NCBI GenBank assembly: GCA_008933995.1
Contig: WARS01000031.1
Location: forward strand, 214,001 to 278,000
Source: Datnioides undecimradiatus
Lineage: Eukaryota > Chordata > Actinopteri > Lobotiformes > Datnioididae
Direction: 5' to 3'
Length of the DNA stretch: 64,000 nt
Position numbers and translations under genes: made by a program. Position 1 is the stretch's first letter. Every line of letters starts with the position of its first letter. Positions 23,829 through 38,300 of the stretch are shown here, piece by piece. Below the pieces are notes generated by a model. That model saw nothing but the letters and a program-made list of their open reading frames with translations, did not search any database and was not told where the DNA came from.

Positions 23829-24579
23829 CCTTGCACCCCTTTAGTGAGTACTGATGGTCCCATTTCTCACTAAATGATCACCATAGATTCGCTTAACACA
23901 AGTCATTACTTTCAATGAACCTTAATTATGTTGTACAGCAGTTTTACTTTAGCATCCCACGCAATGGCATGTTATGCTCGGTTATCATTTGTTAGACTCA
24001 GTATCATTTTCCCATTCATGACTCCATCCACGCTCAGGCATGCTTTTATGTGGGACACTGCACTGAAACAGACTCTGCTTTCTTCATATTTCTTCTGTCT
24101 CCTCTATACAATGTTTAAGCATATTTTGCCTCTTAGTTACTGTGACATATTGTACTTACAACATCATTAAATTCAGGGCCTAATGCAATTCTAATATCCA
24201 TGCCATTTTTACTTGAGTAATAAGTATTTGTCTCATTACCTCCATGCTTAGAAAACACAGTGCTTGATAGTCATCTGGGGGTTGGAGGAGGTTTGCTTGT
24301 GTTGCTGTGCTTGCACACTGGTGAATCTTAATGATGTCAGTTTTTCTTACTCTCTGTTATCAACTACAGTATGTCAACAAGAGGAGGTCGTCTTGTGAAC
24401 TAGGAGTCTCACCATAGTCTGCCTCCATTGTAAACTCCAAGTTTATTTACGTTTGGCGTATCATGATGCAGGAATAATTTGCTGTCTGTAAATTCCTTAC
24501 GCATCATTGTGTCTTATACACAGTGGTGGATGGAGACTCCTCTGTAGGAGCTGCTCGGTCTACAGCAGTAGTACCTTTT

Positions 24580-24660
24580 TTATCTGTCTATATCTATATC
24601 TATCTATCTATCTGTCGATATATCTATATCTGCGTGCCTATACAGCTATATTTATCTGTC
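24580..24660. repeat. Imperfect (TATC)n microsatellite
   Basis: Tandem TATC units mixed with TATATC and TGTC variants, with decaying ends. Confidence 0.85.
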
Positions 24661-26469
24661 CTTTGTGATATATATCTATTAATTTGCTGCATGGAATCTT
24701 CCAATGGAAAACTTGAACCTTGAGGTGCCTCTGTCTGGACTGAAGGTCTTTGCTGAGGCATTAGTGAAACGACAGACAGTTATTGACTTGAATAAGGTGT
24801 CGTCGGTAGAGACGCCGGATGTCTGCCATGTGTGTGCCCCCCTCATTTAAACATATTTCACACAGCTGCTGGTCTCATGTTATTGTTTTGTGAACTGTAG
24901 TCACGTGATTGTAGTATGTAGAACCAAAAAAAGGGGAAAAATACAGAAACAATGTTGTTAATCTTGGCCTTAAAAATGGAAATACTTGCGAATGCACGCA
25001 GGGTTTAGAAAGTATCAATGAGTTCAGCTGATCTGATGTTTTTATCAAATGTATTTGTGAAAGCTGTGATTTTTATAGATAGAAGAGTAGAGAAAACAGT
25101 GATCTAACAATTTGTTTTACAAATTGTTGTCTTGTAGTTATATGCTGATTAGTTGGACTCTCAGTACTTTCTCTACATTAAATATTAATCACCTGTTGCA
25201 CACCCTTGGGTCCACCACCAGCAAATGGGAAAAGCTAACAAGACAGAAGTAGATAAACATAATGTCCCACCTACCCAAACTCCCTTGGGCTGGGATCAAA
25301 TCCTCAGTTACAATGTTGTGTTGTGCACCGACTTTACTGTGGAAACACTTGGGAAGCAGCTATACCACTGGAAAACATTTCCTGGGTGTGACATTAAGCT
25401 CTTATATTATTGTCAGAGTCAGTGAGCTGTATCGCTGTATCTTATTTGTGATTCTTTATGCAGACTGAGACAAGACTCCAACGAGCACGCATTATGGGGG
25501 AAGAAAGTAGAAACTTTTTTATGTGAATGCTCTGGGTGATCAGCTTTCTTCGAGATAAGCGGACGGCCATGTTTGAATACTTCGTTCCTTGTTTAATACG
25601 TCCATGGCTGCGAGCACAAGATGCCTTTTGACCTCCGCCTGTCATATTCTCCTGCCCCTCCACACAATCAGACACACTCTCCTCAGGCCCTCTGTAACTA
25701 TGTTAAGCTTACAACTTACAGTATTCTCGGCACAGAGAGAAAAGCAAACACCACACAATGAAACTGTAATGTTCGACTTCCAGTCTGATCTACGCTAGAG
25801 AGTTGAGAAAATGATGCAAGAGACCTTTTCTCTTTTCTTTATCCTCTACTCTCGCTTTCTTTCTCTCCGTAGCCGTAGACGATCTATCAGAACGTTTATT
25901 GAAGGAGAACAGTTGCAGTAGATGACCATGTAAATATCTCAGATGGTATCCCTGAAGATTTTCTTTAATGTCCATAAAGCTGCTTGTTGACATTGTTCCT
26001 GAATTTGTGCAATTTAATCAAATGAAAAGCCCACCGGTGATCTAAATAAACAGGAAAACAGCCTTTTGTTCAAAGGTTTATGAATGATTCTTACAAGCAC
26101 AAGTCCAGCTGTAACACAGCTCCTTAGCTCTTGTACAAAAATGTCATTGTCAGTATAAGATCAGACCTCATGTTAAGGTCCACTTAACACACGTTAGACT
26201 TATCTTTGCTGTGAGTCATCTTTCTTCTCTTAACCCGAGACATATTCCCCAAACATATAAAAGGTTGGGGGACTTGTAATATGATATATGGGGCGGTCTA
26301 TGTTTTGCGTCTCCCTAAAGCTTGCAAAGTCAATATTTGGACTTTAGCCTGATTTAATGAACAGAATTTCTCTCCCAAGCTGTATTCAGTGGGAGATCTC
26401 TCTGGCTTCGTTAAAGCACTGTGCTGTTTGCTTATTGGGCCTCACCGGACTGAAGAAGCTCAAAGACAA

Positions 26470-26529
26470 ACACACGCATGCGCACGCATGCGTATGCACG
26501 CACACACAAATGCATGCACACTCACACAC
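26470..26529. repeat. Alternating CA/CG/TG tract
   Basis: A compound purine-pyrimidine alternating stretch with GCATGCGC-type units, including two tandem CACGCATGCG-like 10-mers. It is a decayed CA microsatellite enriched in CpG. Confidence 0.8.
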
Positions 26530-28636
26530 CATCGCGGCAGAGAAGGCCCCTTTCTTCCAGCCCAAGAGGGAATGATGACTCTCATTATCGCCTCAAAGCA
26601 AGATGGCCACAGTGCCCCTACTCAGCAGTCCTATTAAGTTACCAGACAGCTTTATTGTATTGGTGTTCGATAATTTCCTTTTCTCTGTCATTTGGAGTGC
26701 ATCAGGGAGTTGTTGCACGGTGAGGGTGGGGTTGGGAGAGTGGCAAGAACTAACGTGAAAAGGCACATCTGGCGGAAATTATTCCCTCCCATGGCTGACG
26801 AAACTTTGAGCTGACTGCTGGGCAGGACTATGGCAAACTGGCACGTTCTCCTCACTCATGGTTTATCATGGTCATACAGACATCACAGGGATAGGAGTAG
26901 AGGCTTGAGTTTATCACGTAAACTAGTCACAACACACGACAAATTGCATCCTCTAAAGTAGCTGTTTTGCAGCAGGACAAACACATCAAGAAACTGGAAA
27001 AGTCACCTCGCCGACTGCATATGTCCCATTGATTTATTGGGAGTTTTTCACTCTGTGGTCCCTCGACTCATAGAGATCAATATATACACTGCCATGTATA
27101 TCTATTACTAGTGTCTGGAACACTGGAGTTTCCATATGTATGAAAATATTTGCGTGGAGGGAATCCAAGACAATGATGTATGCTCAGTGATGATGTTCTT
27201 TCTATTTTGCCCCTAAAATGAATTGTGATGTTTTTTGTTTTTTGTTTTTTTTTACAAAATCAAATAAAGTTAAGCTTTTTTTTTTACACATTAAACAAAT
27301 TAGACAGTTTCATGAATAACAAAATTCACAAGTCTATTCTAGTTTTCAAGCATCTTGTAAAGTATTTAGGTGTTTCTTTATTTCTTGTTGCTGTTTCATA
27401 AACACTTTTGTTGTGCTTGAAATTGAGACTGACAACAGTTGTTAAGGCTTGCCAGTTTCAGGGCTGCAGAGCAGGTGTGTGAGTTTGAAGAATCGGTTTG
27501 AACATCGGAACCAAGTTTAGAAAAGGGAGGTGAGGGAGGCAAGAGTATTGTTTGAGGTAATAGCGGGGAGACGGTAGAACAACTTTCTGAGATGCACTTT
27601 ATTCAGCTTGTTTGTGCTTGCATTTTAATCGCCTTTGACTGCAGACCTCTCAGTGGTAATAAGAATTGAGTTTTAGATCATTTCTACACTGAAAAAATGA
27701 AGTTGGTAAAAGGTAAGCGAGGGGAAGGTATGTCCAACCAACCACCAGGCACTCTTTTGCATTGTTGAGAGTTTATTCATAATGTTTATTAAATTAAAAA
27801 CGCACAGATGTGGTTTTATGTGATTACTGATTCAGTAAACAAATCTATATGAATCAGTGACCTAATTCACATAGTAATGTTGCAGTTTTGTGAGTTTCTG
27901 CCATACCAAGGTGACACTAGCCTTGTTGTCAAAAACAATCCTGGTGGGTGTCACTGTGGAGGCTGAAGATGAGCCAATGATGAACCCAGTTACGTGCTAT
28001 ACACGTAGGGTAAATGCATTACTTTCTAAAATGTACTTATTGACCAAGCTGGAAAATCACATTAGGAAAAAGCTACAGACACTTGCAGCTATTAATGTTG
28101 ACAGCATTTGGACTTTAGAAAGAGACTGCGATGGAGTGCTAAATCATATTTTGGTATGAGCTGAGACGAGAGAGAAGACTTTAGGGGGTTTGAAAATACA
28201 GCAGCCACTACAGGACACCACACTGGACTTCCTAAGATACAATTTGTAAAATACACAGCAGTGAAGAAGCTGTTTGGATTCTTCTTCTGGGTTCAATCTT
28301 TTTAGATTTTGTAAGGTCATTGCTTTTCTATGCTCTAAAAACATGTAAAAATTGCCAGATTAATGTTTTTCAGTCTTCCAAAAGTTTATGTGACTGTGGG
28401 TGTTACCACTAAATGATGTTGTCAGTTTAAAACAACAGCAGCTTATGCGTTACAGAACTGTTTTCTAGTATTTAACATAATTAAAGGTCAAAGTTTCAAA
28501 TGGTAAAAGGCCAGATTTGCTACATCACTCTTCTAATTTTGGCACCAAATGCATGATGCATCTTGCTACTGATTGGCCCATGGGGTGCTTGTATTAGTCA
28601 TACAGTTTGGTTTGACATGTTTCCTTGCTATTACTG

Positions 28637-28659
28637 TTTTTTTTTTTTTTTTATTTTTA
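28637..28659. repeat. T-rich tract
   Basis: A long thymine run broken by single A, followed by an A/T-rich stretch to 28680. Low complexity. Confidence 0.85.
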
Positions 28660-30295
28660 TTAAAAAAATATATATTTTAAATGCCTATTAGGGTTTGGAT
28701 ATGAATCTTGCACAACCAGAAGTAGTTTCAGCATTTTGTTTTTGTTTGTACTTTCTTTTCAGAGGTCAGATTTTTGATCTGTCACAGTAACTGCTACTAT
28801 TTAGAAAAAGAAATAATGAACTAATCAAAATCATTTTGATGCTCTAAAATGAACCGACTCCAATAATGATAATCACCTGCTATTTCTGTATTTGGTGCTG
28901 TGGATCTTTGAGACAACATTTCTTTTGAATATTTTACTAATACCAATAACTCTCCCTGAGCCTTTACTCTGAATTGTGCCTTGCAGCACAGTATGCAGCA
29001 AGCCTCTGTTAACATTTTGAATAGCCTTCTGTGAATCAAGTAAACTAAATCGCCTCTCTAGACCACGCTAGCCTTTGTACAGAGATGTTATTTTCTGCAA
29101 CAAAGCGTTTTTGTTCGGATTTGAAACTGCCGCATGTTTTACGGGAGCTGTTGACAGGAAAACTTTAAGGTGAGATTCAACAGTGATCCTAAGAGAGGTG
29201 CAGTTGTCATTGTGAGTGTTTGCCTGAGACTATGTCTCAATCAGGTAGAGCAGAGAGATGCACCATGGACTGCAGAGTGGAAAAATGTGATAAAACCAGA
29301 GAGACGCGGAAAGGCCTGGGGTGATATTTCTTTATATGAAACCGGGGCTACTCTCTTCTAAAATTCAAAATGATATTGCCTCTATACATTACTATGCTTT
29401 AGTCAGCCTTTCTGTTTCTTGAGCAGTGATGCTGTATTCATGATGAGAAACACTATAGTAATTTCATGTTATGGTGAGGCACAAGCTCGCGAAAAGAATT
29501 GAAATTATGCCAAGAAGTTTTGCCTTGGGAAAGCATAATTTGTTTACATTCAACAATTACTAAACAATACAAGCTGTATCAGAAGTAGGTAGGATTTTTA
29601 CTTGCTTTTTCCCAGCAATGCAAATCATACACAATAAGCACACACATACACACACTTCTCTTTTCACTGCATGTGATACTCTTCATATCCTACTCACTCA
29701 TCATGTGCAGTTCCTCTTATATTATATGGATGATTCCAGTTGTCCAACACCACACACACAGGAATCAATGAAACCCACGAGGGGCGGATTCATACTTGTG
29801 ACAGATTTATGTGTTGTGGTGGTGACTGGAGACAAATACACAGTGTTTGATCTGTGAATGACTGCACTGTGCATGTGTCATCCTCTGCGTAAGTTGGGAA
29901 ACATGTGATGAGTTTTCATAAACTACTGCTTTTACCGCTACAGCTTTTATACACGTGTTTGGACTGTCCAGGGGCTTTTGTGTTTATGCATTTCACTAAG
30001 GGTAACAGTAACACGCATAATGTGATGAATACAATGGAAGCTGTCTTACTAGCCTGAGAATTACAAAAACAATCAAATGGTATATTTAAAACTGCTATTT
30101 GGCTTACTTATATATAGTTTCTGCCAAGTGGTAGCCTACATACCTGAAGTTATTAGGCAGCAGTGAAATCAGGAGTAGTGGCAACGACCTGGATTAAGCT
30201 GCAGTGGCTTTGTATGACACACTACTTACTCTTCTTACTGTTCGACTTTCTCTGAAGGTCAGTTTGGCCATTAGCTAGATCAGCCTAACACTGCG

Positions 30296-30358
30296 TGCCC
30301 CACCTCTCCACTCCAATTCTTCTCATCTCCCCTCTCCTCACTTCTCCCCTCCTCTCCA
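30296..30358. repeat. Polypyrimidine tract
   Basis: About 63 bases almost entirely C and T on the plus strand, with a few A interruptions and CTCC/CTTCTCC units. Such purine/pyrimidine strand asymmetry can form triplex DNA under supercoiling. Confidence 0.75.
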
Positions 30359-30974
30359 TGGTCTGAAGAGAGATGTGATGGGGCTAAATTTATCTTCACA
30401 GAAACCAAAGCTAAGATGTTAAAAGAGAACTCCTGCCAGCATGGTAACTGACTGCTGACCGTGATCAACTTCACCTTTGTGAGGCGTCTGTCAAAATAGC
30501 ATGCACCCACTTCTCCTCTACCCTTCTCTCCATCCTTCTTTCTTTTTTTATCATCCTCCTCAACTCGATCCTCCCATCCCCTATTTTATTAACAACGGAG
30601 CTGGTGGCTTGTGATAACTGGTCACTCCTCCAGGCGTTGAAAGGCAAGGACACTCTATTATCCTAGCTAGATGGATGGGTTGAAATATTGCCTGCAAGTG
30701 GTAGAGCCTGCCAAATCCTCCAGTCTTAAAACCTCTTTGTCTCTGACAAGGAGGAACATTAGCGAGAGGGCCAGGTTCTTGGATAGAGATACGCTTCCTT
30801 GAATACAGCGTGGAGGGAGCTAGGTGGACACAGACATGCATATGTGTGCAAAAGGAACCTAGAAAATGTCTTTGTCTGTGCTATTATGTATGGAAGGAAC
30901 ATGTACGAAAAACATAGCAACAGTACTCTTGCCCTGTTCTCCCCTCTCTCCTTACATGGACAAGTGTATGACAA

Positions 30975-30997
30975 AGAGAGAGAGAGAGAGAGAGAGA
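30975..30997. repeat. (AG)11 microsatellite
   Basis: Twenty-three bases of uninterrupted AG. Confidence 0.95.
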
Positions 30998-31070
30998 TTA
31001 CTTTGTATACATTAATATGATTAACATGTGCAGGTAGACTGCCGGTCAGCCAGACAGAAGGGTCACATAT

Positions 31071-31088
31071 TAATTAGCGTCCTAATTA
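31071..31088. promoter_or_regulatory. Paired TAATTA homeodomain-type cores
   Basis: TAATTAG at 31071 and CTAATTA at 31082 place two TAATTA cores 12 bp apart with an intervening CG-bearing spacer. Homeodomain proteins bind TAATTA. The flanking 100 bp are less AT-rich than average. Motif evidence only. Confidence 0.25.
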
Positions 31089-34000
31089 TCGGCGACCTTT
31101 ACCTCACAACAGTTTCCAGACTTGTTTTACCCTCTGTGTCTCTGCCAATTCATTTAGGAATATGTAGCCTATTTGCAACTGGCAAGTGTCAGTAGTTCAT
31201 GCATCTTAAAATAAGCTGCGAGAAACCGCTGTTGTGTTCTAGTATATCTATGTTAATACTTTGGCAGCATGTCTGTTAGCCTTTACAGAGATAATGAGAG
31301 ATAACAAAAATGCATCCCTGTTTGCCTTCCAGCTGTAGTGCTGCCTTTGGGTCATTTAGTGAAGTTTGAAAACGCACTGGTGAGACACATGCTTCTTTTT
31401 TTTGGGGATTTCATCATAATACAGGAACATGAACAAAAAAGATGCAGATGCAGGCACCAAACCATCGCATTTTACTAAATAGCTTGTGCAGCATAAGCCG
31501 TATGCCTTCTAGCTGACAATCCTACAGAATGCTAAATTTCTATATTTAATCCATTATTTCCTGTATTTACATCACCAGCGCTTTCTTATGACTGAAAATG
31601 GGAAGTCATGCTCCTTGTCACCCGCTCTCCACAGCTCTTTGCCAGAAGGCTCTTCTCATTTGCTTTGCAGTTTGCTGCTCTCGCTGTAGTGCAGAAAACA
31701 ATTGGGGGATGGATTTTGTTTAGAAATCAAGTGATTTCTAAAAACAGCAAAACCCTTTTCATGTGATGTTTGGGGTCAGTATCTACTTTATGCCTTTTCA
31801 TCCTTGTCCCTTTCTCCCATCTCTGTGGGCTGTTATTCTAAAGAAGCAGGGAGTAGGGCAGGGTGGATGTATGGGCATATAGCATCTGAGTGTCACACAG
31901 GAGTTTGCAGTCGTTTTTATTTTAGCTCAATAATCCTGCAAGCATAAACACGTTAATATGAAATATGGAATATGAGTTGTATGTTCCATAGTCTTAGTTT
32001 TCGCTACACATGTGCATTGCACTAACAAACCGGAGGGATTGAGTGAGGACTGAGCATCACAAAAATGTCTATAAGAGTAAATCATTCAAATCATAGACAT
32101 GGAAATAACATGTTCAAATCAAACACGGTTTAGTACATAATCCATTTACAGTGAGAAGACAGCAAACGATTATAACTCCCTGCATGTTTGACTATAAGTA
32201 AAAAGAAAGCTTTGAACTACATTCAAAGAAGTGAATGGGCCGAGCCACTGCAGGCTCTGAGCTCCACTCCGTTGACACATTTTGACCATGAACAGTTATG
32301 CACAAGTACAAAGTGTGCACCAAATGAATTATTTACAATAATCCCGTGGAAGTAAAATAAGAATTTACTGAAAGGAGACCATGGTGTTTGTGAATCAGTC
32401 CCTCTCCCCCTTACTTAAGCAGAAGATTCACATAAATTGTCCATCTGGCATCGCTCACAGAAATGTTCAGCCATGAAGTTTATCACTGCCTCAAGGACTT
32501 CTTTTTACACGGCATGCTCATCGTCCATGCTTTTTTAATTGAATTAAGGAGCACTCAGTGTGGCATCTCTGTTATTGTTATCTTGTAGGTGTACAGGGTT
32601 ATTAAAGAGGGAAGCATGTTAAGTCATTTGTTATCCCTGGCATTCTAATAAACATGTTAGCTTTGGGCAAGGCCTGTAGGTTGTCTGTGCAGTTCAGATT
32701 GATACTCCTGCCATATCTAGAGCTATACACCTCATTATCCTAAGAGGATGCTTAAGAGGAGATGAATCTGGGAGAGAGTATGGAAGACAGAGTACCGCAG
32801 AAGGAAACCGCTGCACATATTAGTGTTTTTTTCTTTCATAGCAGAGAGTGAGGACTGCATTTCAAACCGTATATATGCGGGTAACAGTTCTGGTGTCAAA
32901 ATGTCAAGAAAACAAGTGAAAAAAATGAAATTCATTTGGAAATGATTTTGCCACAAGGTATATGGAATTGGATGTGTGAAGTTATAGCCGAAAGGGAATA
33001 AAAACACATAGAACAAAGACATTTAACCTCATTGCCCCAATTATTCCCGACTGAGATCTCTGCTTATTTTGCTAACTTTTTTTTTCCCCAGCTCAAGCAC
33101 TGGTTCTTGACACATACAACCCCATGGGTTTTCTGTCAGCGAAGGCTTGATTTTACTAATTGGTACCAAAGCTGTTAATTGGAGCTGTGGATACAAGAAA
33201 TGGAGAATTGGAGGATAATCTCTTGGGAAATATGTGCGTTCAACCTCATTTTCCACCTTTACTCATTGTTTTTTTTTCTTTTTTATCTAACTGCAGAGAG
33301 GACATCAGTTTGTTGTTACACCAAAAGCCCTGTAGAGAAATATAATACGGAACACAAACATGTTACATACAGTGTTGTGCGTTAAAGGTAGATATAAAGG
33401 TCTGAGTGGCTTATTCTTACAACTGTGATATGAGTATCATTATGAAGGTGCACAGTGTAATAAAACAGTGCTTTTTAGACATTTAACAGCAGCGAAGCGC
33501 TCATTTCACTCTTTCTCACCCTGAGTTTCAGCCAGTATTGATGTTTGAGCCGACTTTTTTTCCCCCCAAATGTAAAAATCTATCAATCTGTCTATGTGGA
33601 TCTGATTCAGAGTGTGTACGCTCTTGTGTGCTTTAATTCTAAAATTTATTTTGTCCATGCAGAATGACCTCCTGACAAGGATTGCTTTCATTTTTAATAC
33701 TTTAATGTTTAAATCTACCATTTCAAGCTTCACAGAGGACAGTTTTGGTTGTGTTAGCTAACCACGAATCTCACTGGCAACACACTGGGCTTCATGCATG
33801 TTACTTTTTCGTGTAAATGAACTAAGTGAATGAACTAACTAAGTTTAATGTAGCCTGGTGATGCCAAAACTGATCCATTGCTCAGATTACAAGATCTATC
33901 GTTTACAAGAGTATTACGGAGTTAAGTTGAAAGTATTGTTGCTGATGTGGTATATTTCAGCTACAATTTCAGGAGAGCACTTAGCAATCAGTGTTTTTAG

Positions 34001-35365
34001 TGCTCTTGGTTCCACTTTCCTCAGATGTTTTACTAATGAAGTTTTAATTTCTGTAGGTTTACTGGTTGTGGTGTGAGAGAGATAGACTAGATAGACACAT
34101 AACGCATAAGCAGCACAAAGATCTAACGTGCTTATGAAATAGAAAACACAATCTCTTCTAGTGAATGTTTTCTCCAACTGTGATCAGTTAATCTCTTGCA
34201 GCCACGTTACCTCTTCTCAGGGGCCAAACAGTCATCCCCTCAAATGCTCAAATGATTTTCCATTGTCAGCCACATTAGCAGCTTTAAACTCCCTGTCACT
34301 CTGCAACAGCCACATGCTGTGCACCTTGGGAAATACAGTACGCACAATTTATCATGGGAAATCATCATCAAAAACAAACAGAGTAAGCATAAAAAAAGCA
34401 TCAACTGTGAAATAACAGAATCGGAGGAACATCCCAGCTGCAGCAGTACTTGTTATGCTTTGGTGTGTGAGTTGCTCACTCTAACCCAATATGTTGTGAC
34501 ACTGACAACCCAACATGTTTATTTATTTATTTTGTGATGTGAATTGATTAAGAGAGACACACCTTGACTCGACTTGAACATATCACTGCTCGGTGAAAAA
34601 CATGTATCTACGAGATGTCAACTTTTCAGGAACTAAGTAAAGCAGACATGTTTTTATCCTGGTCACAGCGTATTTTTTCTTCCACTTGATTTAGTCATAT
34701 GAGCCAAAAGGTTGGATTTTTTTAAAATAAAAACCTTAAATATGCACGTAACCCTTCAGTTCATCATAACATTCAAAAATCATTTGATCATTTATTAAAA
34801 GGATGTAGCCTTGTGCAAGAGCTGTTTGTGTTGATCTACTAAAGTCAATATAGACAAAAGTTACAATACAGTGAAATTAATTCAACTGTACGCTCTGAGT
34901 GTAGTTCAACTTGTACCTCAGAAAATACCTTTGCGGTGAACTTCATGTTGCAGGACACTTTATTTTGGCAGCGACAAGTGATCTTATTTTTTTTTCTTTA
35001 TTAATTGGACCATGTGACCAAATGTCATCATCAAAAACTTTCCAGCGACAAAATTCAGCCTTGCAGGCAGCAGATGCTGCGGCAGCTTTTGATGTGTTGC
35101 CCAGTACTGAGAACCCATGCAGTTCAAGTCTGGATACTAACAAAATGTCTTGATATGTACAACGCACCCACATGATGCCAGCAGTGCGGTCGACATGTTG
35201 GAAGACGTCCAGCGTGCGTTGGAGGATTTTCAGATGTTTGACCTGTAAAACTGAACCAGCACCGTTTGTGAAATATCAAAACTTTTATCTGACATCAAAA
35301 CTTGAATTGTTGTGCTTTTAAAATAAGTCATAAATCATTTCATAAAACTGTTGGAGGTGGATTAA

Positions 35366-35383
35366 AGCAGCATTTTTGCTGCT
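35366..35383. other. Short perfect hairpin, 7-bp stem
   Basis: AGCAGCA (35366-35372) and TGCTGCT (35377-35383) are perfectly complementary around a TTTT loop. It is too short for a microRNA precursor. Confidence 0.6.
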
Positions 35384-38300
35384 GCACACAATTTAACCAT
35401 TGTATAAACATTGGTTTCCTTCCTAGTTAGTCTTCATCTTAATAGATTTACTTTTTAGTTTCTCTCAGTGCTGCTGGATAACACTGCCATTATAAAGTTG
35501 ACACGTGCAACTGGCTGGCTATCATGTACGCAAAGTACTGCAATGTGTGGATGCCTGTGATTTAAGTGCCACATTATAGCAGTATATCTCATAACTATGG
35601 AGGATTTGTGTGTTTAAGAGAGTAAGAGTTGTTTAAATATTTTAGATGATGTTTTATACAGATAGTGTTGCTACGAGCTAACAAAGTATTGCATGCCAAC
35701 ACATTAGCTTAGTCCAGCACTTTAAAGTTAACACGTCTGTAATGCTTTGAGTTCTAAAGCCCCATCTGCAAGATGTGTGCAAGTTATTGCTAAGCCTTGT
35801 TATTCCAGTGCATTGCTCAGCTTCAGATAAAACATTTTAAGCAGTGAAAGACACCAAAGGATAAAATAATTGGCAATGAAGTTCAGTCTTGTATCTTATC
35901 TATCAGCTATCAAAGAGCACAGTCGCGCTGGTATATGAGAATTGTGCTTGACCACATGCATTCTGCAATTTGCTGAGTATACGGTATATTTTATTCATTT
36001 ATTCATTTGAACAGTGGACCACAGGAATGATGGTTCGTTATTACTTAACCACAGAATTGCACTATCCTCTTGTTGTCCTTTCAAATAAAGGAAGCTGTGG
36101 GTATGTGAGCCTATAGTGAAAGCATACAGTTCACATTAGGACTCCGCGGTAGATATAGTAACGCTTTGCTAAATGCATTTTTGAGTTTGAGTTAATGTCC
36201 GCTGTACTTTCGTCCTGAAATACACAGACATGCAGTCAAAAAGTTAATGGGTCTGTGCGAGGAAAATGAGAACCATAAAATGAAGAAAAAATAGCATTAC
36301 ACTAATGTGTTCCTTTTGAATCTTATTTTGCTGCTTCCAAGGGTGTCTGAAATTAATCGGCACCTATTTTTGCTGTTGCTCACCCGAACTCAATCTAATC
36401 TCATCTAAATTTGGACACCACAAGCATGTGAGTTCACTGTGCCAGAAAAAAATATCACAGGATTTTTTGGCTAACCATAATGTCAGCATGCTAATGAGGT
36501 AGATAACTTAGGTAATATCTTAGCACATCAAATGCAAATTTGGGGTGAGCTACAAAGTGCGACAGACTATATTTGGCTTTGATGCAGATCATTCTGATTG
36601 AACTTTTTTAACTATGTTTTATCATCAACCACTGTTGACTGATCAAAAACATGCAAATATGTTCAAGAAAAAAAAAATTCTGGCAGAATCAGGCTTTTCT
36701 TCCTTTTTGGTATTTAAACCAACTTTCTATTCTGACCAGTCAGTGCATGACTAGTTAGTTTTTCTTAGAAAAGAGCTCTGGTTGAAAGTTGTCACATATT
36801 TTTTGTAAGGACTAGAAATGAGCTGTTAAAAGCAACTGAAGTTTCAAACATGCAACAGCATCTGGGGGAGTATTCAGTTTTTTGCCGCTACACAGCAGAG
36901 ATTATGGTAAAGAAACAGTCAGGAATCCCCTGAACATGTTTGTATTAGTAGCAGTTTATAACTCAGGAATTATAAAATCGGCAAGATGTTTAACATTGGC
37001 GGGTCTTAACAAATGTAGTTACAGAGCAGTTGTGATTTTGATTAGTGGTTTACCTGAGGGGCAGGAATATATTTGAGAATAATAAGATGAATACCATTAA
37101 TCTCTTGTGTTTTTGTGTTGTTTGACTGCCATTTCAACACCCAATCACATCTATTTATTCAGGGTCCTTCCCCACACACACATTTACATTAATACATGCA
37201 TCCACATACTCAAACAAGCTCACAACTGTCAGTAACCCTTGGTCGATCAGAGGCTCCGGAGACCCGCCAAACAAAATCAGCTCACAATTTGAACAGAGTT
37301 CAGTGATGAATATTAAATGAAAAGTGTAAAGAATTAAACTAAGGTGCGGGGGGTTAAATTAATAAATAACTGGGCTCATATATATTTATAAATATAGAAA
37401 TAAAAAGTTGAATCTCCTGTGGTCAGCCTCCATAGACCTAGTGGTCTTTGAAGGCATCATTAGCTGGTTTTATCAGCACATTGACCCTAAAACTAGTACC
37501 TGAGGGGCCTGACTGTAGTGGAGCAGGCATGAGCATATGAGTCTTGGATGGATGAAATAAGACTTTGAAGTGGATTTTCTATTTGAAGGATTATACATCA
37601 GGGATTTTGATTCATGCCCATTTTTTGTCCTCGAGGCGATGCGCTTGTGTGGGTGGAAAGAGTGATCGTTCATAAAATTATTAATGTATTTATTTTCTTC
37701 TTCGACTAAAACAATAATATTTTGTTAATGAGATAATGGCGGCTGGTGCATTTGAATTGTTTCTTTTACTTTAACTGTTCAACTGCTCTGGGACTGAAAA
37801 AAAAAAAATACAATGTAACCGCTGCACATGTGAAGGAATTTCAGAGATTGAATTCTCACAAGACTCATGTTCATAATGTTTTTTACACAAATAAACTAAA
37901 GGCTTCAGGTCAAAAGATAACAAGGACGCCTGAAGCGCTGAGAAACGATGCTATGTTATGATCCCTAAAGCCTGTAAACCAAACCACTTGTCTTTCACTT
38001 CCTGTTTTGATTGTACAGGAAATTGGAAGTATAAATACCTTACAATAAAGATGATTATTTCACCACAGATGAAAATCTCATACTCATTTGTGTTTCATAT
38101 GGATTTTCCTAATCCCAGTGTATGTTGTCATGACCTAGTTTAGTATTGAAATTTAGTGAATACCCTTTACTTGGTAATCCTTGAATATAATGTAGGAACC
38201 CTTTCAGCTTCAATGGCCTATTTCAAGAAAAAAAAAAAGGTTTTGTTTTGATACAGTCCCCCGAGCCATGCTATCAGGATCATCAAGCATGTTCCAGACG

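Larger units (their letters stand above)
20654..24579. other. Non-coding DNA with microsatellites, no gene seen
   Basis: No supported exon. It holds a palindromic CCAAT motif at 21855, two adjacent microsatellites at 22391-22427, a long GT repeat at 22717 and an unusual duplicated block at 23766. The remainder is AT-rich unique sequence. Confidence 0.75.
24661..30974. other. Non-coding DNA, no gene seen
   Basis: Frames are short and domain-free. Apparent exon 27634-27713, between a TGCAG acceptor-like site and an AAAAGGTAAG donor-like site, has stops in all three frames. Contains a CA/GC alternating tract at 26470, T-rich tracts at 27231-27253 and 28637-28659, a short CA tract at 29639-29656 and a pyrimidine tract at 30296. 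Confidence 0.75.

Noticed and set aside
27634..27713. Possible exon between TGCAG acceptor-like and GGTAAG donor-like sites
   Set aside because: Stop codons occur in all three frames between the sites.
36477..36500. TAGC/GCATGCTAA-type sequence resembling a common fish repeat
   Set aside because: Too short and degenerate to separate from chance in AT-rich DNA.
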